From assembly GCF_004216955.1 (NCBI RefSeq), contig NZ_SGXL01000001.1:1949413-2013412 (forward strand): 64,000 bases of DNA, read 5' to 3'. A program made the position numbers and the translations under genes. Of the stretch, positions 36,900 through 48,220 are shown in pieces (the first letter of the stretch is position 1; each line of letters opens with the position of its first letter). Below the pieces are notes generated by a model, which made no database searches, had not been told where the DNA came from, and worked only from the letters and a program-made list of their open reading frames with translations. This stretch comes from Fictibacillus sp. BK138. Lineage in GTDB: Bacteria > Bacillota > Bacilli > Bacillales > Fictibacillaceae.

Positions 36900-38006
36900 T
36901 TACTCTTCATCCTCGTCAGAGTCGTTATAGAATGAATCATTTGCTGAATTGGCAGGATCATAGACACCTGATTCTACTGCTTCTGATTCACTTTTAATAT
37001 CAATCTTCCAACCTGTTAACTTGGCAGCAAGACGTGCATTCTGGCCACGCTTTCCGATAGCAAGTGACAGCTGATAATCAGGTACGATCACCGTCGTCAT
37101 CTTATCTTCTTCGTTCACTTGTACTTCAAGAACTTTTGCAGGACTTAAAGAGTTTGCGACGTAAACGACAGGATCTTCACTCCATCGGACAATATCAATC
37201 TTCTCGCCGTTTAGTTCGTTAACGATTGTTTGTACTCGCGCACCTTTTTGACCAACACACGAACCTACTGGGTCAACTTCTGGATCTGCTGCATGTACAG
37301 CGATCTTTGAACGGTCTCCTGCTTCTCGAGCTATAGACTTAATCTCAACTGTACCATCATAAATCTCAGGTACTTCAAGTTCGAACAATCGTTTTAAAAG
37401 TCCAGGGTGAGTACGTGAAACTAAAATTTGAGGCCCTTTAGTCGTTTTCTCAACTTTGGTGATATATACTTTAATGCGGTCATTCGTAGTGTGTGATTCA
37501 CCAGGCATCTGCTCTGCTGCAGGCAATAATGCTTCAACACGGCCAAGACTTACATACATATAACGATGGTCCTGACGTTGTACGATACCTGTAATGATAT
37601 CTTCTTCACGATCGATGAACTCAGAGAAAATGATTCCACGTTCAGCTTCGCGTACACGCTGTGTAACAACTTGTTTAGCGGTTTGTGCAGCAATACGTCC
37701 AAAATCCTTTGGAGTTACTTCCTCTTCTACAATATCATCGATCTCATAACCAGGGTTGATCGCTTGTGCTTCAGCAACTGAAATCTCCTGACGATCGTCT
37801 TCTACCTCAGCGACCACGTTTTTTCTAGAAAACACACGGATACTGCCTGAATCTCTGTTAAAATCCACACGAACATTTTGCGCTTGATGAAAATTGCGTT
37901 TATACGCTGAAATAAGGGCTGCTTCAATCGCTTCAATAATTACTTCTTTGCTGATCCCTTTTTCTTTTTCCAATAATGTAAGTGCATCCAAAAGCTCGGT
38001 ACTCAT
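36900..38006 (-). CDS. nusA: Transcription termination/antitermination factor NusA
   Basis: The 368-residue protein has the RNA polymerase-binding N-terminal domain, S1 domain and two KH domains (GQKGARVQTIVNELNGEK; IGKRGQNARLAAKLTGW). The short acidic tail is normal for Firmicutes. NusA promotes pausing and intrinsic termination. The ATG at 38006 follows AGGGGAG and gives MSTELLDALTLLEKEKG; the longer frame to 38042 overlaps rimP. It lies in rimP-nusA-ylxR-ylxQ-infB-ylxP-rbfA, preceded by an attenuator-like leader. Confidence 0.97.
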   Translation of the reverse strand: MSTELLDALTLLEKEKGISKEVIIEAIEAALISAYKRNFHQAQNVRVDFNRDSGSIRVFSRKNVVAEVEDDRQEISVAEAQAINPGYEIDDIVEEEVTPKDFGRIAAQTAKQVVTQRVREAERGIIFSEFIDREEDIITGIVQRQDHRYMYVSLGRVEALLPAAEQMPGESHTTNDRIKVYITKVEKTTKGPQILVSRTHPGLLKRLFELEVPEIYDGTVEIKSIAREAGDRSKIAVHAADPEVDPVGSCVGQKGARVQTIVNELNGEKIDIVRWSEDPVVYVANSLSPAKVLEVQVNEEDKMTTVIVPDYQLSLAIGKRGQNARLAAKLTGWKIDIKSESEAVESGVYDPANSANDSFYNDSDEDEE

Positions 38007-38025
38007 TTTTTTACTCCCCTCTTCA

Positions 38026-38496
38026 TTAAAAAACAACCGCAAGACGGGCGTTTGCCACTTTTTTATATGGCAACTCTACCTTCTTGACTTGGGTTTTCAC
38101 TTTAATCTCCATAAACAGCGTTTCACCGTCAAAGTCTTTTAAAAGTCCTTCATATACTTTTTCACCATTAATAGGCTCATAAAGTTTTATGTTTACATTT
38201 TTGCCAATAGCATTTTTAACATCTTCTGGTTTTTTTAGCGGTCTTTCCACTCCTGGAGAAGATACTTCTAAAAAGTAGGGCTGTTCAATCGGATCAAGTT
38301 CATCTAATTTTTCACTTAACTGTTCACTGACCGTTCCGCATTCCTCGATATCAACACCGCCGGTTGAGTCGATATAAACACGGAGGAACCAGTTTTTACC
38401 CTCTTTAACAAATTCAACGTCAACAAGTTCAAGTCCTAGTTTTTCAACGATTGGGGTTACAAGCTCAGTCGTGAGCTCTGTAATCTTCTGACTCAT
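38026..38496 (-). CDS. rimP: Ribosome maturation factor RimP
   Basis: The 156-residue protein (YlxS) helps mature the 30S subunit. The family pattern [21 protein letters not shown] and the [13 protein letters not shown] motif are present. It is the first gene of the nusA-infB operon, with a promoter and hairpin in the 150-base gap after polC. Confidence 0.96.
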   Translation of the reverse strand: MSQKITELTTELVTPIVEKLGLELVDVEFVKEGKNWFLRVYIDSTGGVDIEECGTVSEQLSEKLDELDPIEQPYFLEVSSPGVERPLKKPEDVKNAIGKNVNIKLYEPINGEKVYEGLLKDFDGETLFMEIKVKTQVKKVELPYKKVANARLAVVF

Positions 38497-38534
38497 TGCT
38501 GCCCTCCTTCTGGCTGAATGACCTTAAAACGTAA

Positions 38535-38562
38535 CGAAAGAGTGGGGAGCCCCACTCTTTCG
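38535..38562 (-). promoter_or_regulatory. Leader hairpin of the rimP-nusA operon (candidate NusA-dependent attenuator)
   Basis: A perfect 12-bp stem CGAAAGAGTGGG/CCCACTCTTTCG with a 4-base loop lies between the promoter (38626-38598) and rimP. On the minus strand it is followed by TTACGTTTT, an interrupted T tract. That combination is what NusA-dependent terminators look like, and feedback by NusA at this leader has been reported in B. subtilis (from memory). It could alternatively be a terminator for polC transcripts. Confidence 0.6.
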
Positions 38563-38597
38563 CCGACAGTTATTCATTCAACAGTATTTCCAAAAAT

Positions 38598-38626
38598 ACT
38601 ATACCATAACCAATAAAATACTGCAA
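38598..38626 (-). promoter_or_regulatory. Sigma-A promoter of the rimP-nusA-infB operon
   Basis: On the minus strand, TTGCAG (38626-38621) and TATAGT (38603-38598) are spaced by 17 bases. It begins just after the polC stop and gives a leader of roughly 95 bases that contains the hairpin at 38535-38562. Confidence 0.7.
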
Positions 38627-38651
38627 CTTTCTTCCTGCTTAAACCCTTGTG

Positions 38652-41600
38652 TTAGAAGAGAGAAAGCTGGTTTGCGTCAGGCAGTCCTTCGAGACATCCC
38701 TGATCATCTAAATACTCAATTATTGTCTTTGATAATTTTGCACGCTGCTGAAGATCCTCTTTTGAAAGGAACTCCCCATCTTCTCTTGCTTTTACAATAT
38801 TTAGAGCAGCGTTTGTTCCAAGTCCAGCAATGGAATTGAAAGGCGGAATCAGTGTATCCCCTTCTACTAGAAAATCAGTAGCACTCGAACGATACAAGTC
38901 TATCTTTTGGAATGAAAGACCTCTTTCGCACATCTCAAGTGCAAGTTCCAGTACGGTCTGCAAGTTCTTTTCTTTCGTGGAAGCATCAAGACCTTTTGCC
39001 GAGATCTCTTCAATTTTGGCACGAAGAGCTTTTGAACCGCGAATCATGGATTCAACGTCAAAGTCATCCGCTCTTACCGTAAAGTATGCCGCATAGAACC
39101 AGATTGGATAATGCACTTTAAAATATGCGATCCGGACAGCCATTAAAACGTAAGCTGCAGCATGGGCTTTCGGGAACATATATTTGATCTTCAGACATGA
39201 ACCGATATACCAATCAGGCACATCGTTGTTTTTCATTTCTTCGATCCAGTCATCTGGAAGACCTTTACCTTTACGAACGCTCTCCATAATTTTAAATGCA
39301 AGCGATGGCTCCAGTCCTTTGTAGATCAGATAGACCATGATGTCATCACGGCAGCCGATAACGTCTTTTAAGACACATGTGCCATTTGCGATAAGTTCGT
39401 TTGCATTATTCAGCCAAACATCTGTACCGTGTGATAATCCAGAGATCTGTACGAGTTCCGAGAAAGTGCTTGGTTTTGTTTCTTCTAACATCTGTCTTAC
39501 AAACTTAGTACCAAATTCGGGTATTCCCAATGTCCCTGTTTTGCACATGATCTGTTCGTCGGTTACCCCGAGTACTTCTGGACCAGAGAAGATTTTCATA
39601 ACTTCCGGGTCGGACGCAGGTATTGTTTTAGGATCAATTCCGCTTAAATCTTGAAGCATTCTGATCACCGTCGGATCATCGTGTCCTAATATATCTAGTT
39701 TGAGCAAGTTATCATGGATAGAATGGAAATCAAAATGTGTTGTCTTCCATTCAGAAGAACTGTCATCCGCAGGGAACTGAACCGGACAAAAATCATAAAT
39801 ATCCATATAGTCAGGCACTACAATTATGCCGCCCGGATGCTGTCCTGTGGTTCTTTTTACTCCCGTGCACCCAGATACTAGACGATCTACCTCTGCCGAT
39901 CGGATTGTGAGGTTATTGTCATTTGCATAGCCTTTTACATAGCCATAAGCTGTTTTTTCCGCAACCGTTCCAATCGTACCTGCACGGTATACATAGTCTA
40001 CACCGAAAAGTTCTTTCGTATAATTATGTGCCCTAGGCTGATATTCGCCTGAAAAGTTTAAGTCGATATCTGGTACTTTATCTCCCTTAAAGCCAAGGAA
40101 TGTTTCAAAGGGAATGTCCTGACCGTCTTTAATATATAGAACATTACATTTCGGACATTTTTTATCTGGCAGGTCGAACCCAGAACCGACTGATCCATCG
40201 TTGAAGAAATGCGACTCTTTGCAGCTTGGGCAAACATAGTGCGGCGGCAGAGGATTAACTTCTGTAATTTCTGTCATTGTAGCAACAAATGAAGATCCTA
40301 CTGAACCACGTGATCCTACTAGATAACCGTCAATCAATGATTTTTTAACAAGCTTATGCGAGATCAAGTAGATAACTGCAAAACCATGACCGATGATGCT
40401 TGTAAGCTCTTTTTCAAGCCTCTTCTCTACTAGTTCAGGAAGGTTTTCTCCGTAGATGCTTCTCGCTCGGTTGTAACTCATTGACCGGACTTCTTCATCT
40501 GCACCCTCGATCTTCGGTGTATAGAGGTCATCTGGAATCGGTTTGATTTCAGCGATCGAATCCGCTATCTGCCTCGTATTATGACACACTACTTTTTCAG
40601 CAGTTTCTTCACCCAAAAATGAAAACAAATCCAGCATTTCATCTGTTGTTCTAAAGTGAACTTCAGGAAGTGTCTGTCTGTTGAGCGGGTTGGCACCACC
40701 TTGAGAGGAAATTAAGATCTTCCTGTATATCGCATCTTCCGGATTCAAATAATGGACATTACCTGTGGCAACAACCGGCTTATCCAATTTCTCACCAAGC
40801 TGTACAATATTTGAGAGAATCTCTCTAAGGTTCATCTCATCTGATACAAGCTCTCTTTCGATTAGATGATAATAATTGCTTGGCGGCTGAATTTCTAAGT
40901 AATCATAAAAGGAAGCAATCTTTTCTACTTCTTCTATCGGTTTTTGCATCATGCCCTCAAAAACTTCGCCTTTATCACATGCGGAACCCACCAATATCCC
41001 TTCACGAAGCTTACTTAAACGAGACCGCGGAATACGCGGAGTTCTGTAGAAATACGATAAATGAGATTCTGAAACTAGTTTATATAAGTTCTTCAATCCT
41101 TCTTGGGTAGCCGCGAGCAGCGTACAATGAAAAGGACGTGAACGCTGAAAACCGCCTTGACCCATATTATCGTTCAGCCTGTCATGATAAAAGATCTCTT
41201 TTTCAAACGTTTCTTTAAGAAGCTTCCATAAAAGATACCCCGTTGCTTCGGCATCATAGATGGCACGGTGATGCTGTGTCAGTTCAATATCAAACCGTTT
41301 ACAAAGTGTGTTCAATCTATGATTCTTTAACTGTGGAAGCAAGAATCTGGCAAGTTCCAGTGTATCGATTACTGGGTTCTTTGCTTCTCCTATTCCAATC
41401 TTGCGCAAACCTTCATTCAGGAAGCCCATATCGAAGCTTGCATTATGCGCAACAAGGATATCATCCCCCATAAACGTATGAAAATCTCGAAGGACTTCTT
41501 CGATCTCAGGAGCATTCTCCACCATATCATCCGTGATGCCTGTTAATTCAATAGTAGTCTGAGACAAGGATTCATGCGGATTAGCAAAAGCTTCAAATCT

Positions 41601-42953
41601 GTCAACGATCTCTCCGCCTCTAATCTTAACTGCTGCTAGTTCTATAATTTTATTATAAACGGCTGAAAGACCCGTAGTTTCCACGTCAAAAACGACATAT
41701 GTTTCCTCAGAAAGCTTTCTAGGTGCTTCATTGTAAGCAATCGGGACACCATCATCTACTAGATTCGCTTCGAGTCCGTACAAAATTTTGATATCGTTTT
41801 TCTTTCCTGCACTATATGCTTCCGGGAAAGACTGTACACCCGCATGATCAGTAATGGCGATTGCTGGATGTCCCCATTTCTTCGCTTGTCCTACGAGCGC
41901 AGATACGGAAGAGACTGCATCCATTTGACTCATCGGAGTATGCAAATGAAGTTCTACACGCTTTTTTTCTTCTTCAGCAAGATCTTTTCTAGTTTCCGGT
42001 TTTATCTCATTAATATCGTTTGCTATCATTACGAGATCTCTAACAAACGTATCATTTTGAATTCCTCCGCGAACTTTTAGCCACATTCCCTTCTGAATCC
42101 CCTGCAAGATCGGAATATCTTCTTTGTCACGTGAGAAAATCTTGATAAGTAGTGAATCTGTATAATCAGTAATTTTAAAAGTTAATAGTGTTCTGCCGCT
42201 GCGAAGTTCTCTTGTTTCAGAATGGAATACATACCCCTGAATCGTGATCTTTCGTTCTTCATCTTGTATCGTCTGAATCGGAACAGGTTCATCCTTGATC
42301 GAATAACCGATCATGATGTCAGTTCTAGCAGCTGGCGCATCAGCTCTTTTGGACGCCTTTTCTTTTTCTACTAGAGCTTCCATTATTTTATGTTCGTCTT
42401 CTTGTTTCTTTTGTTCAATAAACCTCTGATAATCTTCCTCGGAATGGTTAATTTCCGTTTTTAATAGTACTGAGTGAAACCCAAAAGTTTGGTACATCTC
42501 TTTTATGATTGGAGATAACTTTCGGTGTACAAGTGCCTCTTCTGCATCGTTTCTTACGGTTAGACATAAAAAATTACCTTCCGCTGAAGGCTCTTGTGTT
42601 GAAAGCATACTTCCTAGGCTCGGACCTGCTGTATTTACGAGCTGTTCTTTGCATAATGGCCAATAGGCTAGCAGTTCTTCAGACTGGAAGCTTTCTGAAC
42701 ATTGAATAGAAAAAGTAACTTTTGCAATATGCTCAAATGTTTGCTGTAAACTTGAACTGAACCACGCATAGCTGTTAGAAGATAAAGGGCGTTTTATTCC
42801 AATTAAAAAATGCCAGCTTCTATTCGCCTTATCAATGGTCAGTTTTTCAATCGTTCCACCTAAAAAGCCAGTTTTCATCTCGTCAGGAATTCCAAGTTGT
42901 TCTAAAAGAAGCGACAGACGTTCTTGTCTGATTTGCTGATCATTACCGCTCAT
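38652..42953 (-). CDS. polC: DNA polymerase III PolC (alpha subunit, Gram-positive type)
   Basis: The replicative polymerase of low-G+C Gram-positives. About 1433 residues: N-terminal and OB-fold domains, a PHP domain interrupted by the 3'-5' exonuclease ([10 protein letters not shown] near 331; [11 protein letters not shown] near 417), a zinc finger (CPSC and CPKC) and the polymerase palm ([12 protein letters not shown] near 957). The ATG at 42953 follows AGGAGG and gives [21 protein letters not shown]. The frame stays open to 43028, but that extension runs through the end of repeat copy 5 and is not coding. It follows proS. Confidence 0.97.
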   Translation of the reverse strand: MSGNDQQIRQERLSLLLEQLGIPDEMKTGFLGGTIEKLTIDKANRSWHFLIGIKRPLSSNSYAWFSSSLQQTFEHIAKVTFSIQCSESFQSEELLAYWPLCKEQLVNTAGPSLGSMLSTQEPSAEGNFLCLTVRNDAEEALVHRKLSPIIKEMYQTFGFHSVLLKTEINHSEEDYQRFIEQKKQEDEHKIMEALVEKEKASKRADAPAARTDIMIGYSIKDEPVPIQTIQDEERKITIQGYVFHSETRELRSGRTLLTFKITDYTDSLLIKIFSRDKEDIPILQGIQKGMWLKVRGGIQNDTFVRDLVMIANDINEIKPETRKDLAEEEKKRVELHLHTPMSQMDAVSSVSALVGQAKKWGHPAIAITDHAGVQSFPEAYSAGKKNDIKILYGLEANLVDDGVPIAYNEAPRKLSEETYVVFDVETTGLSAVYNKIIELAAVKIRGGEIVDRFEAFANPHESLSQTTIELTGITDDMVENAPEIEEVLRDFHTFMGDDILVAHNASFDMGFLNEGLRKIGIGEAKNPVIDTLELARFLLPQLKNHRLNTLCKRFDIELTQHHRAIYDAEATGYLLWKLLKETFEKEIFYHDRLNDNMGQGGFQRSRPFHCTLLAATQEGLKNLYKLVSESHLSYFYRTPRIPRSRLSKLREGILVGSACDKGEVFEGMMQKPIEEVEKIASFYDYLEIQPPSNYYHLIERELVSDEMNLREILSNIVQLGEKLDKPVVATGNVHYLNPEDAIYRKILISSQGGANPLNRQTLPEVHFRTTDEMLDLFSFLGEETAEKVVCHNTRQIADSIAEIKPIPDDLYTPKIEGADEEVRSMSYNRARSIYGENLPELVEKRLEKELTSIIGHGFAVIYLISHKLVKKSLIDGYLVGSRGSVGSSFVATMTEITEVNPLPPHYVCPSCKESHFFNDGSVGSGFDLPDKKCPKCNVLYIKDGQDIPFETFLGFKGDKVPDIDLNFSGEYQPRAHNYTKELFGVDYVYRAGTIGTVAEKTAYGYVKGYANDNNLTIRSAEVDRLVSGCTGVKRTTGQHPGGIIVVPDYMDIYDFCPVQFPADDSSSEWKTTHFDFHSIHDNLLKLDILGHDDPTVIRMLQDLSGIDPKTIPASDPEVMKIFSGPEVLGVTDEQIMCKTGTLGIPEFGTKFVRQMLEETKPSTFSELVQISGLSHGTDVWLNNANELIANGTCVLKDVIGCRDDIMVYLIYKGLEPSLAFKIMESVRKGKGLPDDWIEEMKNNDVPDWYIGSCLKIKYMFPKAHAAAYVLMAVRIAYFKVHYPIWFYAAYFTVRADDFDVESMIRGSKALRAKIEEISAKGLDASTKEKNLQTVLELALEMCERGLSFQKIDLYRSSATDFLVEGDTLIPPFNSIAGLGTNAALNIVKAREDGEFLSKEDLQQRAKLSKTIIEYLDDQGCLEGLPDANQLSLF

Positions 42954-42986
42954 AAGAACCTCCTTTTTTAAGGGGTTTATTTCAAT

Positions 42987-43193
42987 AGGCTGCTTTAAAA
43001 AAATGGTCTTTAGCTGCTTCATTGACAAGTTGATTGGAGCGTAAGGTGCGAGACTCCTGGGGGATCAGTGGGACAGGTGAGACTCCTAACGGCGCAAAGC
43101 GCCGAGGAGGCTCACCGCACGCCCCCCGGAAAGCGAGTACCTGGAGCGGAAATCAACACTTTCTAAGACCAACAAAGTTTACAAAAACAGCCT
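42987..43193 (-). repeat. Palindromic intergenic repeat, short form (copy 5)
   Basis: Core 43025-43164: GTTGATTGGAGCG at the left, GGAGCGGAAATCAAC at the right, central hairpin GGTGAG/CTCACC and GGCGC/GCGCC intact. The enclosing helix is TCCCCC/GGGGGG here, covarying with TCCCGC/GCGGGG in other copies. Flanking AGGCTG blocks occur inverted at both ends (42987 and 43193), suggesting outer boundaries. It fills the gap between the proS terminator and polC. Confidence 0.9.
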
Positions 43194-43208
43194 TCATTTT
43201 TAAATAGG

Positions 43209-43234
43209 AAAGGCACCTCATAAAAGAGGCACCT
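43209..43234 (-). terminator. Terminator of proS
   Basis: On the minus strand AGG-TG-CCTC, loop TTTTAT, GAGG-TG-CCT forms a stem with a central TG/TG internal loop, followed by TTTCC. It is weaker than its neighbours but lies immediately after the proS stop. Confidence 0.6.
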
Positions 43235-43242
43235 GGATTTAA

Positions 43243-44949
43243 TTAAACAAGTTTATCCCATTCACGCTTTAAGACACTCTTAAGTTCGGATACAGGAACT
43301 TCATAGGATTCACCGCTTTTGCGGATTTTCATTTCAACAATACCTTCGGCAGCCTTCTTGCCTACCATAACACGAATAGGTAGACCGATTAAATCACTGT
43401 CGGCAAATTTAACACCTGCCCGTTCAGGTCGATCATCATATAAACAATCGTATCCTTCACTTTTCAGTTGTTCATACAGTTCATCAGAAAGAGCAGCCTG
43501 TTCTGCATTCTTACTGTTTACTGCAATTAAATGAACATCGAATGGCGTTAGTGATAATGGCCAAATCAAGCCGTTTTCATCGTTATTTTCTTCTGCCACT
43601 GCAGCTAACGTTCTGGAAACTCCGATGCCATAGCAGCCCATTGACATAATTTGATTTTTTCCGTTTTCATCTAAGTAGGATGCTTTCATAGGCTCACTAT
43701 ATACTTTTCCAAGTTTGAATACATGACCTACTTCGATACCTTTTGCGAATACGATCTTACCTTTTCCATCTGGAGAAAGGTCTCCTTCAACTACAAAACG
43801 AAGGTCTGCTGTCTGATCGATCTTGAAGTCTCTTTCTGCGTTGACATTTACAAAGTGATAGCCTTCTTCATTAGCACCACTTACAGCATTAACCATAAGT
43901 GGTACAGCTTGATCAGCAATTACCTTTACATCTGAAACTGATACGGGACCGATTGAACCCGGTTTAGTGTTCAGCCACTTGACTGCGTCTTCTTCACTTG
44001 CCATAACTATTTCAGAAGCCAATAATTCATTTTTCAATTTGATTTCATTTACTTCATGATCACCTCGTACCAAGACAAGTACAGGCTCACCATCCGCCAT
44101 GTAGAGAAGGGACTTAATGATTTTTGAAGCAGGAACATTTAAAAATACTGAAACATCTTCTATATTCTTTGCAGTCTGTGTTTCAACTTTTTCAATATCA
44201 AACGGACTTTCAGATGAACTGTCTTCCTTTAATACGACAGGAGCCATTTCGATGTTCGCAGCAAAATCCGACTCAGTAGAATAGGCGATTAAATCTTCTC
44301 CGATTTCAGACAAAACCATGAACTCATGATTATCTTTCCCGCCGATAGCACCTGAATCTGCTAATACGGCACGGAAGTTCAAACCGCAGCGGCTGAAAAT
44401 AGCAGAATAAGCATCTTTCATTGTTTCATAAGTTTCATCCAGACTTTCTTGCTTATCATGAAAAGAATAAGCATCTTTCATGATAAACTCACGGCCGCGA
44501 AGCAGTCCGAAACGAGGACGCTTTTCGTCTCTGAATTTAGTTTGAATCTGATAAAGATTCAATGGAAGCTTTTTGTATGATTTAACCTCGTCACGAATAA
44601 TGCTTGTAATTACTTCTTCATGCGTAGCTCCCAGTGCAAAGTCACGATCATGACGATCTTTTAATCTCATCAGTTCTGGTCCGTAGCTATACCATCTGCC
44701 GCTTTCCTGCCATAGTTCTGCTAGCTGAAGGGCCGGCATCATCATTTCCTGTGAACCGGCACGGTTCATTTCCTCACGTACAATGTTTTCTATTTTATGA
44801 AGCACTTTTTTCCCCAGAGGCAGAAATGAATAGATTCCTGCTGCATTTTGTCTGATAAACCCTGCTCGCAAAAGCAGCTGATGACTCTTTACATCTGCAT
44901 CTGCTGGCACTTCTCTTAGTGTCGGCATAAACAACTGGCTTTGTCTCAT
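43243..44949 (-). CDS. proS: Prolyl-tRNA synthetase
   Basis: The 568-residue class II bacterial-type enzyme includes the INS editing domain inserted in the catalytic domain (about 230-400), which removes mischarged alanine, and motif-2/3 regions ([28 protein letters not shown]). No T-box leader is visible in the 27 bases to rseP, so it is expressed with uppS-cdsA-dxr-rseP. Confidence 0.97.
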   Translation of the reverse strand: MRQSQLFMPTLREVPADADVKSHQLLLRAGFIRQNAAGIYSFLPLGKKVLHKIENIVREEMNRAGSQEMMMPALQLAELWQESGRWYSYGPELMRLKDRHDRDFALGATHEEVITSIIRDEVKSYKKLPLNLYQIQTKFRDEKRPRFGLLRGREFIMKDAYSFHDKQESLDETYETMKDAYSAIFSRCGLNFRAVLADSGAIGGKDNHEFMVLSEIGEDLIAYSTESDFAANIEMAPVVLKEDSSSESPFDIEKVETQTAKNIEDVSVFLNVPASKIIKSLLYMADGEPVLVLVRGDHEVNEIKLKNELLASEIVMASEEDAVKWLNTKPGSIGPVSVSDVKVIADQAVPLMVNAVSGANEEGYHFVNVNAERDFKIDQTADLRFVVEGDLSPDGKGKIVFAKGIEVGHVFKLGKVYSEPMKASYLDENGKNQIMSMGCYGIGVSRTLAAVAEENNDENGLIWPLSLTPFDVHLIAVNSKNAEQAALSDELYEQLKSEGYDCLYDDRPERAGVKFADSDLIGLPIRVMVGKKAAEGIVEMKIRKSGESYEVPVSELKSVLKREWDKLV

Positions 44950-44976
44950 TTTCTCTACTCCTCAAAAAATCCCAAA

Positions 44977-46245
44977 TTAGCTCAGAAATATTTTTTGTAT
45001 ATCATTCCATGTTACGACTAACATCAACAGCATTAAGAAAGCGAATCCGATAAAATGGACCAACCCTTCTTTTTGAGGATCGATCGGCTTTCCTCTAAGT
45101 GCTTCAACACCTAGGAACAGAAGTCTTCCTCCGTCCAAAGCAGGCAAAGGCAGAAGATTAAAAATACCCAAGTTTATACTTAGTATAGCAGCCCATTGCA
45201 ACAGCATATACACACCGGCTTTTGCGGCTTGATCCGTATACTCATAAATACCAAGCGGTCCAGACAACTGATCAATACCGTGCTGACCTGTAACTAGCTG
45301 TCCGATTCCTGTAAAGATCGCCGTAGTCATAAACCATGTTTGTTTCGCACCATATTCCAGTGAGCCAACAAATGAAGACTCAGTAAATGGGTGCGCTCCA
45401 ATAAAGCCTTCATTCTTGTTGTCAGGTCCCTTTCTAGAACCTAAGGTTACCGGAACAACTTTTTCTTCTCCGCCACGATTAATGGTGAACATCAATTTTT
45501 CACCAGGGTTTTGCTGAATAACTGAAACAAGTTCTTTCCAGTCATCCATTTTTTCTCCTTGGATGGCTACAATTTTGTCTCCTTCAACTAACCCTGATTT
45601 ATCTGCTGCAGCTCCCTCCTGAAGGGTTCCAAGTCTTGATTCGTTCGTAGGAATTCCTTGCATTAAAGAAAAGGCAACAAGGATAATGAACGCAAGTAAG
45701 AAGTTCATCGCAGGACCCGCAAAGATCGCAAGCGTTCTTTGCATAATTGTTTTAGAACCAAATTGACGATTATAAGGAGCAATCTGCATTTCTTGGTGAT
45801 CTGCTACAAATAGAGCATCTTCTTTAACCTTGTAAGTAGCTGGTCCTGACTCTTCGTTCTCAAAACCGGTTAAGAATAACTCACGCTCTAAATCTGCTTT
45901 TTCGATCGTAATGGTCTTTTGTACCGGATATTTTTCACGGTGATTAACAATAATCTTTTCTACTTCATTTGCATTGTTAAAAATTAAACCAACTCTGTGA
46001 CCTGCCTTTAATTCGATGCCTTCAGGGTCTTCGCCTGCCATTCGTACAAATCCTCCAAGAGGCAATAGACGAATCGTATAGACGGTTTCCCCTTTTTTAA
46101 AGGCAAACACTTTCGGGCCAAATCCTATTGCAAATTCCCGGCACAAAATACCAGCGCGTTTTGCCAGCAAAAGATGTCCTAGTTCATGAAAGAATATCAA
46201 AGCCCCTAAAATGATGATAATGGCTATCACAGTGTTCATTTCCAT
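44977..46245 (-). CDS. rseP: Site-2 intramembrane metalloprotease RseP/RasP
   Basis: The 422-residue multispanning protease has HELGH at residues 20-24 in the first helix, a PDZ domain (about 200-280; LGTLQEGAAADKSGLVEGD) and the third zinc ligand in LPALDGGRLLFLG. RasP cleaves anti-sigma factors such as RsiW and remnant signal peptides. Its ATG overlaps the dxr stop by one base, giving tight coupling. Confidence 0.96.
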   Translation of the reverse strand: MEMNTVIAIIIILGALIFFHELGHLLLAKRAGILCREFAIGFGPKVFAFKKGETVYTIRLLPLGGFVRMAGEDPEGIELKAGHRVGLIFNNANEVEKIIVNHREKYPVQKTITIEKADLERELFLTGFENEESGPATYKVKEDALFVADHQEMQIAPYNRQFGSKTIMQRTLAIFAGPAMNFLLAFIILVAFSLMQGIPTNESRLGTLQEGAAADKSGLVEGDKIVAIQGEKMDDWKELVSVIQQNPGEKLMFTINRGGEEKVVPVTLGSRKGPDNKNEGFIGAHPFTESSFVGSLEYGAKQTWFMTTAIFTGIGQLVTGQHGIDQLSGPLGIYEYTDQAAKAGVYMLLQWAAILSINLGIFNLLPLPALDGGRLLFLGVEALRGKPIDPQKEGLVHFIGFAFLMLLMLVVTWNDIQKIFLS

Positions 46246-47402
46246 TACCTGCCTTTGTTTAGTAGTGACTCTACAAAATTCCGAGTCCTTTTATCCGTTT
46301 CTTGTATAGAATCCAATTCAGGCTTGTTTATATTTTCAGCCTGCAGCATAGCACGTTCTATCATTTCCTCGATTTCAAGGAAAGATATTTTCCCATCTAA
46401 AAATAATTCCACTGCTTTTTCATTTGCAGCATTTAATACAGTTGGCATTAAGCCGCCTATCTTTCCTGCTTCAAATGCTAACTTCAAACATCTGAAACGG
46501 TCATAATCCATCTTCTGAAAATGGAGTTTGCCGGCTTCCCATAAGTTTAACCTTTTCCCATTTACTAATTCAAGTCTTTCAGGGTGTGTTAGAGCATACT
46601 GTATGGGCACGCGCATATCAGGTTGTCCTAGATGTGCAATTACGCTTGTATCAACAAACTCTACCATAGAGTGTATGATACTCTCCTTATGTAAAATGAC
46701 GTCTATTTTTGAATAATCGAATGAAAATAGCCAATGAGCTTCAATAACTTCTAGCCCTTTGTTCATCATTGTCGCTGAATCTATTGTAATTTTAGCTCCC
46801 ATCGACCAGTTTGGATGATTTAAAGCTTCTTTAACGGTAACGTTTTTCAGCTCATCACGTGTTTTATCTCTAAAACTTCCGCCAGATGCCGTTAGAATCA
46901 ATTTCTCCACATGATTTATATCTTCGCCGTTCAGACATTGGTATATAGCAGAGTGCTCTGAATCTACAGGCAAAATGGCAACGTTATGCTTTTTAGCTTT
47001 TTCCATCACAAGGTGGCCAGCGGTAACGAGAGTCTCTTTATTAGCCAATGCAATCGTCTTATTGGCTTCTATAGCTTTTAATGTGGGCAATAAGCCGACA
47101 CTTCCTATAACAGAGTTAACGACTACAGTTGATTCAGTAGAAACCGCCGCTTCTATAAGTCCTTCCATCCCAGAAACAATCTTCGTAGAACTGTCTACCC
47201 GTTCCTTAAGTCTCTGTGCATCAGATTCGTTCTGTACGGCACAGATCTCAGGTTTGAACTTTCGAATGATCTCTTCAGCTGCCTCAATATTTTTCCCGAC
47301 TGACATCGAACTTAATCGAAATTGTTCTGGATGGGATGCAATGACTTCGAGAGTCTGTTTACCGATTGACCCTGTTGCACCTAATAAACTTACAAACTTC
47401 AT
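46245..47402 (-). CDS. dxr: 1-deoxy-D-xylulose 5-phosphate reductoisomerase
   Basis: Second step of the MEP isoprenoid pathway. The 385-residue protein has the NADPH motif [10 protein letters not shown] at residues 8-17, the metal/substrate motif LPVDSEHSA and the flexible-loop region [32 protein letters not shown]. It supplies isoprenoid precursors for uppS, encoded upstream in the same operon. Confidence 0.97.
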   Translation of the reverse strand: MKFVSLLGATGSIGKQTLEVIASHPEQFRLSSMSVGKNIEAAEEIIRKFKPEICAVQNESDAQRLKERVDSSTKIVSGMEGLIEAAVSTESTVVVNSVIGSVGLLPTLKAIEANKTIALANKETLVTAGHLVMEKAKKHNVAILPVDSEHSAIYQCLNGEDINHVEKLILTASGGSFRDKTRDELKNVTVKEALNHPNWSMGAKITIDSATMMNKGLEVIEAHWLFSFDYSKIDVILHKESIIHSMVEFVDTSVIAHLGQPDMRVPIQYALTHPERLELVNGKRLNLWEAGKLHFQKMDYDRFRCLKLAFEAGKIGGLMPTVLNAANEKAVELFLDGKISFLEIEEMIERAMLQAENINKPELDSIQETDKRTRNFVESLLNKGR

Positions 47403-47418
47403 ATGATCCCCCTTAATG

Positions 47419-48207
47419 TTATCCTAACAAGTGGAGTACGTGCAGCAAAGGGAATACAAACAATGCACTGTCCAGTCTGTCCAAGATTCCCCCATGGCCA
47501 GGCAGAAGGCTGCCTGAATCTTTCACATCATAAATCCTTTTAAACGCAGATTCAGCCAAGTCTCCAATCTGACCAAAGACTCCGACTAACACAGAAATGA
47601 TTAGTATTGATAAAAGGGATAGTTCAACAAAACTTACAGCATAACAGATTACTGCTACTAAAATACTGAAGAATATGCCGCCTACCGCTCCTTCTATCGT
47701 CTTATTTGGTGAAATGATAGGCCACAGTTTTCGTTTCCCAATAGATTTGCCTACGAAATAAGCGCCAGAATCAGTTGCCCAAATCATAAATAGAACTAAG
47801 AACAACAATTGGACACCATTCTCTAATATTCTAGTTTCAACTAAATAGAAAAAACCAAAACCTACATAAAGGGCACTAAACAAAACGAATGAAATATGAT
47901 TATATTCCGTTTTGTTTTTATGGATGACCGTTACAACTAATAATAAAAGCACTGCAAGTATAATTGCATCTGTTTTAGAAAATGGCTCAATCGCTTTCAA
48001 CCATTGTTCGGGTAAAGCAATTACGATCGCCAATAAGTAGCCGATCAGCCCAATAAATGTCCGTTCCATTCTATTCATCCGCAGCAGCTCGTACATGCCG
48101 ATTCCTGCAAGTAAAAGGATTAATAATGAGAATGGCCAGCTGCCGTAAAGGGTAATCCCTATAAATAAAACGGCTGCGATTACACCTGTAATAATTCGTT
48201 GTTTCAT
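47419..48207 (-). CDS. cdsA: Phosphatidate cytidylyltransferase
   Basis: The 262-residue multispanning enzyme makes CDP-diacylglycerol, the precursor of PgsA's substrate. The CdsA signature is present near the C terminus ([22 protein letters not shown]). It lies between uppS and dxr with 13- and 16-base gaps. Confidence 0.96.
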   Translation of the reverse strand: MKQRIITGVIAAVLFIGITLYGSWPFSLLILLLAGIGMYELLRMNRMERTFIGLIGYLLAIVIALPEQWLKAIEPFSKTDAIILAVLLLLVVTVIHKNKTEYNHISFVLFSALYVGFGFFYLVETRILENGVQLLFLVLFMIWATDSGAYFVGKSIGKRKLWPIISPNKTIEGAVGGIFFSILVAVICYAVSFVELSLLSILIISVLVGVFGQIGDLAESAFKRIYDVKDSGSLLPGHGGILDRLDSALFVFPLLHVLHLLG

Positions 48208-48220
48208 AAGTCCTCCTTAA

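Noticed and set aside
42954-43028. N-terminal extension of polC into the repeat
   Set aside because: The ATG at 42953 has a perfect AGGAGG site and gives the conserved PolC N terminus; the extension is made of repeat-flank sequence.
44950-44976. T-box leader for proS
   Set aside because: The gap to rseP is only 27 bases and has no room for a T-box.
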